Assembly (NCBI GenBank): GCA_016192525.1
Contig: JACPTZ010000073.1
Span: forward strand, 19,043 to 83,042
DNA length: 64,000 bases
DNA from: Planctomycetota bacterium
GTDB taxonomy: Bacteria > Planctomycetota > MHYJ01 > JACPTZ01
Direction of reading: 5' to 3'
Shown piece by piece: positions 53,316 to 61,993 of this stretch (position 1 is its first letter; each line of letters starts with the position of its first letter). Below the pieces are notes generated by a model. It was given only the letters and a program-made list of their open reading frames with translations, ran no database searches and was not told the DNA's origin. A program made the translations under genes and the position numbers.

Positions 53316-53362
53316 TAAAAAAACCCCGCCAGTTCGCCCCACGAGGGGGACGAAGGGCGGGG
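53316..53362 (-). terminator. Rho-independent terminator after brxC
   Basis: On the minus strand a CCCCGCC/GGCGGGG stem (53324-53330 and 53356-53362) with further inner pairing is followed by seven T residues (complement of 53317-53323). It ends the brxABC transcript 125 nt after brxC and 15 nt before the NYN gene start. Confidence 0.8.
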
Positions 53363-53486
53363 AGCATTTGAGACGACTGGTCAGTATATCGGCTGTCGCG
53401 GCGTCTTGCACACATAATCATGACATCCGTTGGCCCGGGAGTCAACCAGATCGGGCGGCACTGAGGGGCCAGCCCGGGCACGCCAT

Positions 53487-56400
53487 TCACCCGATCACGA
53501 TCGGGCCGTCCTTCAGTAGGGCCGCCGTGGCGCAGCGCTGGGAGAGGGCGTCGGTCTTCTCGGCCCACGAGGGGAGGGGAACGGCGTCGAGCGAGACGAC
53601 CAGTTCTCCGTCGGAACCGATGGCCGGCGGAGGGACCAAGGCGACCCCCGCCTCGGCGAGGATCGCCTGGCGCTGGGGCTCTCCGATTCGCTTCCACGCG
53701 TCGTTCTCCTCAAGCCGCTTCATCTGGGATTTCCAGGCGCGCTCATATCGGCCATGGGCATCGCTCACGGCGCCGCGCATGAGATCCGTCAGTTTCTTGA
53801 GAATCGGCGTCACCCGATCGGCCGAGTCCAGCAGGAGACGCCCCGAATGGATCGCCTCGGCCTGAGCCAGGAGGTCGCCGGCCGCGGGCACGGCGTGGGC
53901 ATGACGAAGGAGGGCGTCCAGTCGCGACCACAGCGGGAGGCAGCCGGCGGCCAGTTCCCCCGCCGCCTTCCAGCCGGTGAGGTCGGTCCTGACTTTGTCT
54001 CCGATCTGCGCGAGGTGTGCCAGTTGCTCGTTTCCCACGAGCGAGCGGAGTTCCTCCAGCCAGGGTGGCTTGGGTCGTTCCGGCAGAGGTGGTTCCCCGC
54101 CGGCGCGAGTTGCGAGTTCCGAGAGACTCAGCAGAAAGTCGGGCGCCTTCGCCACGAGGTCGTCGCTGGGGCGCGACGCGACGCCGGCTTCCTGGAACAG
54201 TCCCCGTATCTTGATCTTGTCCTGGACGGAGAGCGTCACGGTCTCGGTCCGGAATTCGGAGACGGCGATCTTGTTGTGGTCGAGTTGCCCGGGAGGAAGC
54301 GCGGCGCCCTTGTATCGCACCTGGACGTGGCCTCCGGCGTGGAGGACGATGAGGGCGGCGTCGATGGCATCCTGCGGCCAACCGAACGGCGCGTCGCCGA
54401 AATGGCGGCGCAGTGCGCGTCCTTCCTTGCCGGCGCCGATCTCGCGGAGGATTTCCTTGCTGACAGGGTGCTGGTCCGACGCCCCGGGCCAATCGACGGC
54501 CTGCAGGGGGGAATCGTCCCCACGTCTGGCGCGCTCGATCGCCACCGACCATTGTCGATGATCCCCCTCCTTGAACCTCGGGAACATCCGTTCGAGGGCA
54601 TGTTCCGCCGCTTCGCGGACCTTGACGTCGAAGGTGAGGCCGAAGAGTTCCGCGCCACCGCCCTTGAGGACCTTCGCTCCCGCGATGATGTCTCGCACGA
54701 TCTGTTCGCGGATGGCGGCCGCCACGCCCATCCGGGTCTTCATCGCATCGTGGGCCTCGCGTCCTTCCGTAGTGGCCGGAGCGCCCTTGAAATCGATCGT
54801 CGAGCTTGCCGCCTCGTGATCGATGATCCGTCTGCGGAGATCGTCCGAATCGACCTTGGGGATGAAGACGAAGATCGAAGCGCCCTCGGGTCCGGCCCGC
54901 CGGGCCTCTTCCAGAACCGCCTTCTCGGTGGTACCCCAACCGTCGCGGACCCACACAGGGATGTCCTGTCCGCCGGGAGCGGGAGGCTCGTCTCCGAAGT
55001 GGAGCATCAGTCGTCGGGGCTCCTTGCTGGCGCCCTGCTGGAGTTTGATCGCCCGGAGCGACTCCTGGACTTCGTTCCGGAGAAGGGTGTCGCGGCGACC
55101 ATGGATTTCCACCTCGCTGTTGTTGAGGCGGGCCTGACGGTTGCGAAACTCCTTGTCCCACTCCGCGGATTCGCGGGTCAGGAGCGAATACTCGCCGTCG
55201 ACGTTCAACAGGATGCCCTTCTCAGCCAGACTCTGGAGCACGCGAGGAACGTCTTTTCGGAGCGTCGCGCCCTCGGAGCCGAGATCGCTCACGAGGAGGT
55301 CGGCGAGCATTTCGGGGGTTGCTCGGATGCCGTCCTCACGGTGGAGCCTGCGGATCAGGAAGATCAATCCGCAGAGGCGTCTCGAAAGGCGACCGTCACC
55401 CTTGTCGCGATCGAAGCCTCGGATGGTCTCGTCGATTTGGCGCAGCAATACGCCTTGCTGCAGGAGGTTCGGTTGAAGCTGGTCGAACATGAAATCGGCG
55501 GGGACTACCGTGCCGACCGGGGCGTCTGCAATGGACAGAAGGGCCTCGTGCAGGATCTTCAATTGGCTCCGAAGCTGGCTGGCCGTCCCAGCGGTATCGA
55601 CGGCGCGGAGGACGCGCTCCCAGAAGCGACGCCGAACCGGAAGAAGCGGATAGTCCTCCAAGAGACTGGCGTGATCTTCGGAGCGGGGTCCGATGGCGGA
55701 ACCTCGAAGCTGCCGGTCGATCTCGCCGGAGTGGAGATCGAGGCTCTTCCGGATGGCGTCGATCCGGTCGGGGCGCTTCGCCAGCAGGACGCGGCGCGTG
55801 ACGGTCTCCACATCAGTGTCCGAGAGTTCAACCGGGAGAACGAAGCGATCACGGAGTCTCTGAAGGTGCGATGTTGTTCCCGAGAGCGCTGTCTGGCCGG
55901 CGCCGACGAGCAGGACTCGGCTGTCCAACTGCTTGCAGAGCGCCTCCGCGACCTCGCTGACCTGGCTTGAGCGGTCGGAGCTGTCGCCGATGAACAACTG
56001 TACTTCGTCCAGAAGGAGGGCGGTACACGGAATCTTGCCATCGACGCCGAGGACTTCACGGATTGTGCGGATGAACTCCGCGGTCGGGATGTCGTCGCAG
56101 GGCGGAAACTGCTTCCTGAGGAGTTCGCGGACCGCGGAGCGATCGCGGTAGCCCGCGTCCACGGACACCATGGCGTTGTGGAGCACGGGACTCACGTAGA
56201 GGTTGTTCAGTTCCTTGAACCAGGTCTTGCCGCTCTTCTCGACCGCGGTCCTGACCCGATCCAGGAAGCCGTTGCTGCGCAGAAAGAGACAGAACTTGGC
56301 CTGGGGATACACCTCCGGAAAGTCGCGGGAGCGGAACACGATCCCAAGTACTGTCAGGCGAACGCTGCCGCTGCCGCCGGCGGGGAGCGTGCCGGAGGCG

Positions 56401-56801
56401 GCGTGGATGCCGCCGAGGCGCCGCCCCTGCGTGTCGAGTTCCTTGAGCGCGGCCTCGACCTCCTGAGGGAGGTGGGGGACGATGCTGCGGGCTGTGGCGC
56501 CGTCATCCAGTTCGGTGTTGACCCAGAGGTGGTGGATCATCTTCAGAAGGTGGGACTTTCCACTCCCGAAGAAACCGCTGACCCAGGCGGCGGGTTGGCT
56601 CGTGCTGCCGAGGTTCTTCAAGTAGGAGTGCAGGATCCGGAGGAACCCGTCCGCGTACTGGCCCTCGCACGTGAAGTTGGCGAGTTCCCAGCGGAGGGTC
56701 CTGCGTTCGCGATCGCTGAGCGAGTCCTCGATGCGGGCCTGTCCGTCATTGAGGAGCTTCTCGGCGGTCGGGTCGCGTTGGAAGAGTTCCCGGTTCTTCA
56801 T
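53487..56801 (-). CDS. brxC: BREX system P-loop ATPase BrxC
   Basis: Large ATPase of BREX, 1104 residues, also called PglY in phage growth limitation. Walker A is AWVSGFFGSGKSHLLKMI (about 60-78), Walker B LLLDEVQLFIGD, sensor region LLVGAGQTAL. Long helical C-terminal regions include DMLADL-type repeats and a coiled coil. The ATG at 56801 (MKNRELFQRD) overlaps the brxB stop by 4 nt; the frame upstream is a basic low-complexity read-through. It is third in brxA-brxB-brxC. Confidence 0.96.
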   Translation of the reverse strand: MKNRELFQRDPTAEKLLNDGQARIEDSLSDRERRTLRWELANFTCEGQYADGFLRILHSYLKNLGSTSQPAAWVSGFFGSGKSHLLKMIHHLWVNTELDDGATARSIVPHLPQEVEAALKELDTQGRRLGGIHAASGTLPAGGSGSVRLTVLGIVFRSRDFPEVYPQAKFCLFLRSNGFLDRVRTAVEKSGKTWFKELNNLYVSPVLHNAMVSVDAGYRDRSAVRELLRKQFPPCDDIPTAEFIRTIREVLGVDGKIPCTALLLDEVQLFIGDSSDRSSQVSEVAEALCKQLDSRVLLVGAGQTALSGTTSHLQRLRDRFVLPVELSDTDVETVTRRVLLAKRPDRIDAIRKSLDLHSGEIDRQLRGSAIGPRSEDHASLLEDYPLLPVRRRFWERVLRAVDTAGTASQLRSQLKILHEALLSIADAPVGTVVPADFMFDQLQPNLLQQGVLLRQIDETIRGFDRDKGDGRLSRRLCGLIFLIRRLHREDGIRATPEMLADLLVSDLGSEGATLRKDVPRVLQSLAEKGILLNVDGEYSLLTRESAEWDKEFRNRQARLNNSEVEIHGRRDTLLRNEVQESLRAIKLQQGASKEPRRLMLHFGDEPPAPGGQDIPVWVRDGWGTTEKAVLEEARRAGPEGASIFVFIPKVDSDDLRRRIIDHEAASSTIDFKGAPATTEGREAHDAMKTRMGVAAAIREQIVRDIIAGAKVLKGGGAELFGLTFDVKVREAAEHALERMFPRFKEGDHRQWSVAIERARRGDDSPLQAVDWPGASDQHPVSKEILREIGAGKEGRALRRHFGDAPFGWPQDAIDAALIVLHAGGHVQVRYKGAALPPGQLDHNKIAVSEFRTETVTLSVQDKIKIRGLFQEAGVASRPSDDLVAKAPDFLLSLSELATRAGGEPPLPERPKPPWLEELRSLVGNEQLAHLAQIGDKVRTDLTGWKAAGELAAGCLPLWSRLDALLRHAHAVPAAGDLLAQAEAIHSGRLLLDSADRVTPILKKLTDLMRGAVSDAHGRYERAWKSQMKRLEENDAWKRIGEPQRQAILAEAGVALVPPPAIGSDGELVVSLDAVPLPSWAEKTDALSQRCATAALLKDGPIVIG

Positions 56802-57376
56802 CGATCGATCCCCCCGTGATGAAGCGTGATGGGCACGGCCAGGTAGTTCCACCCGTCGCGGGCGTCCAACAGTCGGTACTGGTTCTGATCGTAGGTTCCG
56901 GGGAAGAACACAACGAGGCGACCGCGGATGTCTGCTTCCACCTTTTTCAGCACGTGGGAGAGGCGGGTCACACCGAGCAGAGAGCCGGCGCCGAACGCCC
57001 CGACGACGGTGTTCTCGTCCACGCCCTCCTCGGTGAGGGCCTTTCGGAGGCACTCCGAGGCGAAGAGGGTGAACTCGGCATTTTCACTGCCCGGGGAAGC
57101 CTTGATGGCGAGGTCTTCCGGGACCTCGAAATAAGACTCCCGGTATTCGTCCGATGCCATCCACTTTGGGAAGATGTCGGTGAAGTCGAATTCCCGCCAG
57201 TCGTGTCGGCTCTGGCGCGTGGCGTTCTGGAAGGCCTCCTTCTTTGCCCGGAGTCGGCGTTCGTCGGCCTTGTCGTAGACGACGAAGATGACCTTCTGCG
57301 CCCCAGCGAGATTGCGGACCCAGGGGGCGGAGATATGTCGATCGTACTCTTCGGCCAGTTCTTCAATCTGTCCCAT
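56798..57376 (-). CDS. brxB: BREX protein BrxB
   Basis: A 192-residue DUF1788 protein. It shows the family pattern: VIFVVYDKADERRLRAKKEAF, WREFDFTDIFPKWM, RGRLVVFFPGTYDQNQYRLLDARDGWNYLAVPI near the C-terminus. It is needed for BREX defence in tested systems; no reaction is known. The ATG at 57376 lies inside the last codons of brxA (14-nt overlap), and the stop overlaps brxC by 4 nt, so A, B and C are coupled. Confidence 0.93.
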   Translation of the reverse strand: MGQIEELAEEYDRHISAPWVRNLAGAQKVIFVVYDKADERRLRAKKEAFQNATRQSRHDWREFDFTDIFPKWMASDEYRESYFEVPEDLAIKASPGSENAEFTLFASECLRKALTEEGVDENTVVGAFGAGSLLGVTRLSHVLKKVEADIRGRLVVFFPGTYDQNQYRLLDARDGWNYLAVPITLHHGGIDR

Positions 57377-58166
57377 GGATTGACAGGTCCTCCTGGGCCG
57401 TGAGGAAAGAAGGGAATCGGACTTCGACCGCGTCGGCGCCAATCTTCATGTCCAGGAACCCGAGGCGCTTCGCTTCCGCCGCGAGGGCCATCAGATCGCG
57501 GGCCGTGGCGTCCAGCGCCTTCGTCCAAGGCGTCTGGAAAAGTCTCTGACTTCGATGACCCTGCAGGTATCCGAGAAACAGGGCATACGCGGCGGCGCCC
57601 GGCGTCGCGGATACGCGCCGACGAATCTTTCGCGACCTCCCCGTCAGATGTCTCGACTGCGTCCAGGACGAAGCGGTGTTACGGACCGTCTTGTCGAGGC
57701 TGCTCTCGTTGAGCCTGCTGCCGACCTCGTCACGCACTGCGTCCTTGACGCGCTGGCGCGACAGATCTTCCCCCGGCGGCGTGTCGAGGACTGAATCTGC
57801 CGTCGCGCGGAGAAGGGGATCGCGGGCGAGGGCGCAGAGCATCGCCAGGAGCGGCCGGCCATCCTCGTCGAGGGCCCACACCCTTCGTAGCGTTCGGAAC
57901 AGCGGGATGGCGGGGTCGAGCGCGTACAGTTCGCTCAGCCGCTGGGCGGTGAGGACACGCGTGGAGGTGGTCTGCTTGCCGAGCAGGTTGTCCTCGACGA
58001 TGCTGCGGACGTAGTCCTCTCGTGGAGCGTCCTGTGGAAGAGTTCCGAGGAGTCGGGCGAGATCCTCCAGCATGATGGTGCGGCAGGTGTGTGTCCCGCG
58101 CTCGCCGGCGCGGAAGCCGAGTCGGTCGAGCACACGATCCGCAGACATAGGCGGCTCAATGGCCAT
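57363..58166 (-). CDS. brxA: BREX protein BrxA
   Basis: A 267-residue DUF1819 protein, the first gene of the BREX operon. It has TIMLEDLARLLGTLP, TSTRVLTAQRLSELYAL (family-typical) and PWTKALDATARDLMALAAEAKRL. BrxA binds DNA in tested systems. The ATG at 58166 is the first start; an ATG at 58148 is possible. A sigma70-like promoter lies 45-75 nt upstream (58212-58240). It overlaps brxB by 14 nt. Confidence 0.93.
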   Translation of the reverse strand: MAIEPPMSADRVLDRLGFRAGERGTHTCRTIMLEDLARLLGTLPQDAPREDYVRSIVEDNLLGKQTTSTRVLTAQRLSELYALDPAIPLFRTLRRVWALDEDGRPLLAMLCALARDPLLRATADSVLDTPPGEDLSRQRVKDAVRDEVGSRLNESSLDKTVRNTASSWTQSRHLTGRSRKIRRRVSATPGAAAYALFLGYLQGHRSQRLFQTPWTKALDATARDLMALAAEAKRLGFLDMKIGADAVEVRFPSFLTAQEDLSIHGTD

Positions 58167-58204
58167 CTGATCGTTGCGCTCCCCAGGACACTCGTTCTTG
58201 TTTA

Positions 58205-58240
58205 GCCGGCTAGTATGCCGGCGCATGCTGACCTTGTCAA
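58205..58240 (-). promoter_or_regulatory. brxA promoter with operator-like dyad
   Basis: On the minus strand TTGACA (complement at 58235-58240), 17-bp spacer, CATACT (58212-58217). GCCGGC occurs on both sides of the -10 (58205-58210 and 58217-58222), giving a 6-bp dyad with a 6-bp centre that would put a bound regulator over the -10. Confidence 0.6.
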
Positions 58241-58519
58241 GTGAAATCCTGCCCAGTAGTGGCAGCAGGCGAACCGTGGCTGCATCCGTGCGGCAGTCCG
58301 AAGAACTCCCCATCCCGATCGAGTGATGTCTGCGGTCGCGCAGTGCGCGGCGTGGGACTTCGCGAGCCAACTTGGAGGAATGGGAAGGCGAGCCTGATCA
58401 AGTTAGTATCCGGTGCTGGGAGTGTCTGGACAGGCGATGGGCACGACAGCGACAGTAGTTCGTCCATCACGCCCGCCTTGCCCATGCCGCGGCCTCCGCA
58501 TTTTCTTTCAGAAAACTGC
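58241..58519. other. Divergent intergenic region of the BREX locus
   Basis: Space between the brxA promoter and the promoter of the MerR-like gene. Small frames here look non-coding. I see no further promoter or terminator. Confidence 0.5.
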
Positions 58520-58549
58520 TTGACATTGCACTGCAACGTGTAGTAATAT
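58520..58549 (+). promoter_or_regulatory. Promoter of the MerR-like gene, probably leaderless
   Basis: TTGACA (58520-58525), 18-bp spacer, TAATAT (58544-58549). The ATG is 7 nt after the -10, where transcription should start, so the mRNA is predicted to be leaderless. The palindrome TTGCACTGCAA (58526-58536) fills the spacer and is a possible operator. Confidence 0.7.
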
Positions 58550-58555
58550 TCGGGC

Positions 58556-59443
58556 ATGACGAACGCGACCCTCCTGGATACGGAACAGGTCCTGGCGAAG
58601 AGCGGTTTGACGAGGGCACGCTTCCGAGACTGGATGCGCCGGCGGATACTTCCGCGCCCAGTGCAGCGTGTCTACCTCGGACGCGGAGCGGGCATCAAGT
58701 GCCTGTTCGACCGCAGCGTCCTCGACAATATCAAGGCCGCCCTGTCGACGATCGAAACGGGAGGTACCCTTGCCGGGGTCAGCGCCGAGTCGCCGAGCGG
58801 AGATCCGCCTTGGGTGACTCGCGGATTCCGAGTTCGCGAGACTCTGGAGGACTTGGTCACGTTGGTTCACAAACGGGTTGGCCAGAGTTCGCCCGAATCC
58901 ATCCGTTCGGTCATCGTCCGTTTCACGGATTGCGGACAGCCTTGGAGCCGTTCGTGGTCGATCGGGAGGCCGTTCGCGCATGCAAGCATGGCGTCATTCG
59001 TGGATGCCTCTGGCGTGGCTGAGTTCGTGGATTTCTTCGTCTGGGTCGAGCGGTTGCGGGGCACAGGCGTCGCAGTAACGAGCATTCTCGGTTGGCTGGA
59101 TCTTTGCCGAGGAGCCGCCTCGGTGAGCGACGAGATCAGGTCGATCCAGATGGAACTCGACCTGCGGGGCCGGGAAATGAAATCTGACGAGCGCGAAGAT
59201 CTTGAAGGACGGCTCAAGCAGCGCTGTGGTGACCTGCGATCGCTGGAGGCCGAGGCCGCGGAGACCCTTCCGGAGGCTGCAGGTCGACTCATGCGCGAGG
59301 CGAGCGGGGGTGATCGTGCCCTACCGTTCACGGGTGGAGACGTATTGGGGCCGCTGTTTCTGATCCACAGTCCACGAACGACCATCCGCGTCGAGCGCGG
59401 ATCGCCGCGCCAAGAAAAGGGTCGGCGACGAAGACTCAGATGA
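58556..59443 (+). CDS. MerR-like HTH protein divergent from BREX
   Basis: A 295-residue protein with a MerR-type winged helix at the N-terminus: LLDTEQVLAKSGLTRARFRDW and GIKCLFDRSVLDNIKAAL. The remainder is helical with a charged coiled coil (EIRSIQMELDLRGREMKSDE, about 200-250) and no recognised effector domain; it ends in a basic tail. A near-consensus promoter ending 6 nt before the ATG implies leaderless translation. Position opposite brxA suggests a BREX regulator; BREX loci often carry an HTH regulator at this place, but the family differs, so this is inference. Confidence 0.75.
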   Translation: MTNATLLDTEQVLAKSGLTRARFRDWMRRRILPRPVQRVYLGRGAGIKCLFDRSVLDNIKAALSTIETGGTLAGVSAESPSGDPPWVTRGFRVRETLEDLVTLVHKRVGQSSPESIRSVIVRFTDCGQPWSRSWSIGRPFAHASMASFVDASGVAEFVDFFVWVERLRGTGVAVTSILGWLDLCRGAASVSDEIRSIQMELDLRGREMKSDEREDLEGRLKQRCGDLRSLEAEAAETLPEAAGRLMREASGGDRALPFTGGDVLGPLFLIHSPRTTIRVERGSPRQEKGRRRRLR

Positions 59444-59936
59444 CTGAGAGAGGCGGCCTTGGCGGAGTGCACCCGATCATTGCAGGCGGCAGATTCCGAG
59501 ACCTCGCGCGGGGAATGCACTTCCAGCGCTGGGCGAATCCGAACTCGGGCGTTGTTCACGAGCATGGGTGATACGGCTTTTGTTCTGCCAAGGCTGCACG
59601 GCGAGGTTGTGCAGGTAATGAGGGTGACGCGACGCGCATCCGGCGAGGCGTTGCGTGTGCCGGGTCGGCGGCGAAAAGCGAGGACGTTCCCGAAGATCCT
59701 CCTCCAGGGAACCGAGCCGCCGCAGGGAGCAACCAGCCCAAGCGAATCTGGGCTGCACCCGAAGCACCACTCTCATGGCGCCCGATGGAGCTGCTCTCGC
59801 TCCGTGGCCGGACGAACCCCTCGCACGGCAAGAAGGCGTTCGCACGACTGCGAACCTGCGAGAGGCACGAGCGACTGACTGTCCGCCGAGTACGAGCCGC
59901 CGCTCAGGACGGAAACGATCAAGACCAAGGATCGAC
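59444..59936 (+). other. Interval without a supported gene
   Basis: About 490 bp between the MerR-like gene and the recombinase region. Several Arg/Ser-rich frames cross it on both strands, but none shows a ribosome site or a family-like stretch. I see nothing else in it. Confidence 0.5.
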
Positions 59937-60050
59937 GTGAAAGTGTCCTTCGTCGATGCGGTCGACGCCGTGGCGATTGATGCCGCGCGCAGCTGCTACG
60001 TCCGCGCCGTGGTCCGACGTTACCTCGTAGGGGGTTGGCCAAAGTCATGA
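59937..60050 (+). CDS. Tiny 37-aa ORF coupled to the serine recombinase
   Basis: GTG at 59937 with AAGGA 5 nt upstream; the sequence starts KVSFVDAVDAVAIDAARS and ends GGWPKS. The stop overlaps the recombinase ATG (60047) by 4 nt (ATGA), so it could serve as a leader peptide that feeds ribosomes to the recombinase. There are no homologues I can name; a real gene is not certain. Confidence 0.4.
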   Translation: MKVSFVDAVDAVAIDAARSCYVRAVVRRYLVGGWPKS

Positions 60051-61924
60051 CCGATCTCAGGGGACGGAAAGCGATTGCCTACCTCCGCTGGTCGAAGGAC
60101 GAGCAAGCCGCAAGCCTCGACCAGCAGCGTGATGCCCTCGTCCATTGGGCATCCTTGGTGGGGGTGCGGATCATCGAGTGGCTCATCGACGACGGGATCT
60201 CGGGAACATTTCGGGAGGACCGACGTCCCGGGATGGCTGCCCTGATGAAGAGGATTCACCCCAGAGCCGATTTCGATTTCGTACTGTGCTATGACTTGTC
60301 CAGATTCGGACGGTTCCAAGACCCAAATACTTACGGCTACTACTTTACGCTGGCGCGCGATGCGCACAAGTTCTACTACTTCAAGCAGGACGAGACGGCG
60401 AGCAATGAAAATAGGGTTGATCAGGTCATCGTTCGGTTGATCAAGGAGATTGGTGCTGGCGAGAGGCCGCGCACGATTGCCTTGGGCGCTATCCGCGGTC
60501 AACTGGCTAGGGCCAGGAAGGGGCGCTGTGTCGGGGGCTTCCCACCCTACGGCTTCGACCACCAGATCGTCGATCCCCAAGGCAGACCTGTGGAAGTGCA
60601 TCGGTTGGTCCGATTGGGGCCGCGTGGGAAGAGACATGCTGCAGTTTGGGAGATCATCAGTCTTGACGGCCACGTACGGACCATCACAGGTCCACCGATG
60701 AAGCAGAAGATCGATGAGGTCGTGCTCGTTCCCTCCTCCCCTGAGAGGCTCGCCATCATCCGTCAGATTTTCAGTTGGTACGGCGTTGACGGATTCGGAT
60801 TCAAGCGAATTGCCCGCGAACTGAACAGGCGTGGGATTCCCTCAATGAGAGGTGGCAAGTGGGGATGGCAAACGATTCGGAGCATCATGAAGAACCCCGC
60901 GTACCGAGGCAGTTCCGCGTTCAACCGCACCACCTCGGCCAAGGTCTTCCGCATCGCGAATCGACCGGATAGTGCCGGCAACGACCGGACCTTGATCGAG
61001 CCGGAGGACTGGGAGCGGGGCAAAGGACGTCAGAATTCCATGGACGACTGGATCACGAAGGCGGATGCCTACGAGACGCCGATCTCGGAAAGCGTCTTAC
61101 GCCTCGTGGACCTGCGGCTGGAGCACGTTCGCAAGACCCGAGGAGGCGTCGCAAACGAGCCACCCGGGCAAAACCCTCGCGGCTCCTGTCTCACGGCCTT
61201 GCTGGCCGGACATCTCGTCTGCGGAAGGTGCGGCCGGAACTACGGAACACGCCCTTACTGCTGGAAGGTGAAAGACCCGCTTACCGGTGAGGTGACGAGG
61301 CGGCGGAGCTACAGCTACGCCTGTGGGGGGTTCTTCGACGGTGGTCCAGAGGCCTGCCCGCAATTCCGCATTCACCGCGAGGATGTGGAAGACCCTATCA
61401 TCAATCGCGTGCGCGAGAATCTCCTTCGTTCGACCACGGAGGAGGGCTGGAAGGCCGAGATTCGGGGCGTGCTGAAGGAGATCTACAACGCAGGAGTTGA
61501 TGTGGGGCGGCGCGAGGGCTTGATCAAGCGGCGTGCTGAGGCCAACCATAAGGCGAGGGCGATCCTCACCGGCATTTCGGAGGCGAACAAGCAGTTCATT
61601 GACGACGAGCTGACCCGCGTCCGACAGGAGATCAAAGCAATCGACGACGAACTGACCAGACTGACGGGTGCGGGGATCTCAGGATCGGATCTCGAAGGGG
61701 CCGTAGAAGAGCTATGGGGCTTGCTGGCGAACTTCGAGAAGAACTTCGACGCTGCCGACCCGACGGAGAAGCGGCGCATCTTGGCGCCGTTCGTGAAGCG
61801 CCTGACGGCCTACCCGGAGAGGGGTGAGGTCGAGGTGGAGCTGTACACCGTTCCGCTGGGAGTTGGAGACTATCGAGGAAGGTTGGTACCCCCACGGGGA
61901 TTTGAACCCCGGTCTCAAGACTGA
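60047..61924 (+). CDS. Large serine recombinase (integrase of the island)
   Basis: A 625-residue site-specific recombinase. The catalytic domain has AIAYLRWSKDEQAASLDQQR (Ser nucleophile in RWSKD) and YDLSRFGRF. The Recombinase domain follows (GGFPPYGFDH, FGFKRIARELNRRGIPSMRGGKWGWQTIRSIMKNPAYRG), then the zinc-ribbon domain (HLVCGRCGRNYG ... CGGFFDGGPEACPQ) and a coiled coil (FIDDELTRVRQEIKAIDDEL). The last residues (RLVPPRGFEPRSQD) are translated from the tRNA-Glu gene. In the circular form the same frame would continue through the left att sequence to a different tail. The ATG at 60047 is preferred; a TTG four codons earlier is possible. Confidence 0.95.
   Translation: MTDLRGRKAIAYLRWSKDEQAASLDQQRDALVHWASLVGVRIIEWLIDDGISGTFREDRRPGMAALMKRIHPRADFDFVLCYDLSRFGRFQDPNTYGYYFTLARDAHKFYYFKQDETASNENRVDQVIVRLIKEIGAGERPRTIALGAIRGQLARARKGRCVGGFPPYGFDHQIVDPQGRPVEVHRLVRLGPRGKRHAAVWEIISLDGHVRTITGPPMKQKIDEVVLVPSSPERLAIIRQIFSWYGVDGFGFKRIARELNRRGIPSMRGGKWGWQTIRSIMKNPAYRGSSAFNRTTSAKVFRIANRPDSAGNDRTLIEPEDWERGKGRQNSMDDWITKADAYETPISESVLRLVDLRLEHVRKTRGGVANEPPGQNPRGSCLTALLAGHLVCGRCGRNYGTRPYCWKVKDPLTGEVTRRRSYSYACGGFFDGGPEACPQFRIHREDVEDPIINRVRENLLRSTTEEGWKAEIRGVLKEIYNAGVDVGRREGLIKRRAEANHKARAILTGISEANKQFIDDELTRVRQEIKAIDDELTRLTGAGISGSDLEGAVEELWGLLANFEKNFDAADPTEKRRILAPFVKRLTAYPERGEVEVELYTVPLGVGDYRGRLVPPRGFEPRSQD
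61883..61908. other. Right attachment site of the island (tRNA 3' end)
   Basis: Copy of the direct repeat found at 25673-25698: the same 17 bp TTGGTACCCCCACGGGG, two mismatches, then TTGAACC. It covers the CCA end, the acceptor arm and part of the T arm of tRNA-Glu and the 3' end of the recombinase frame. Confidence 0.85.
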
Positions 61925-61959
61925 GAATCTTGCATCCTGGGCCGCTAGACGATGGGGGC
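61884..61959 (-). tRNA. tRNA-Glu (anticodon CTC)
   Basis: On the minus strand: acceptor GCCCCCA pairing with TGGGGGT (G1-U72 wobble), discriminator A and encoded CCA, anticodon stem CAAGA/TCTTG with loop TTCTCAG giving CTC, and a T arm with GGGGTTCAAATCCCC. The length is 76 nt with CCA. The gene is the integration target of the island; the 3' part is element-derived but restores the full tRNA. A promoter lies 35-64 nt upstream. Confidence 0.95.
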
Positions 61960-61993
61960 ACCGGCGGCTGAATTCCCCTGCGGGAATCGGTGC

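Noticed and set aside
53754..55970. 738-aa plus-strand frame opposite brxC
   Set aside because: Shadow of brxC; no Shine-Dalgarno and no domain-like sequence.
59459..59878. 139-aa plus-strand frame between the MerR-like gene and the recombinase
   Set aside because: Arg/Ser-rich, no ribosome site, no family-like stretch.
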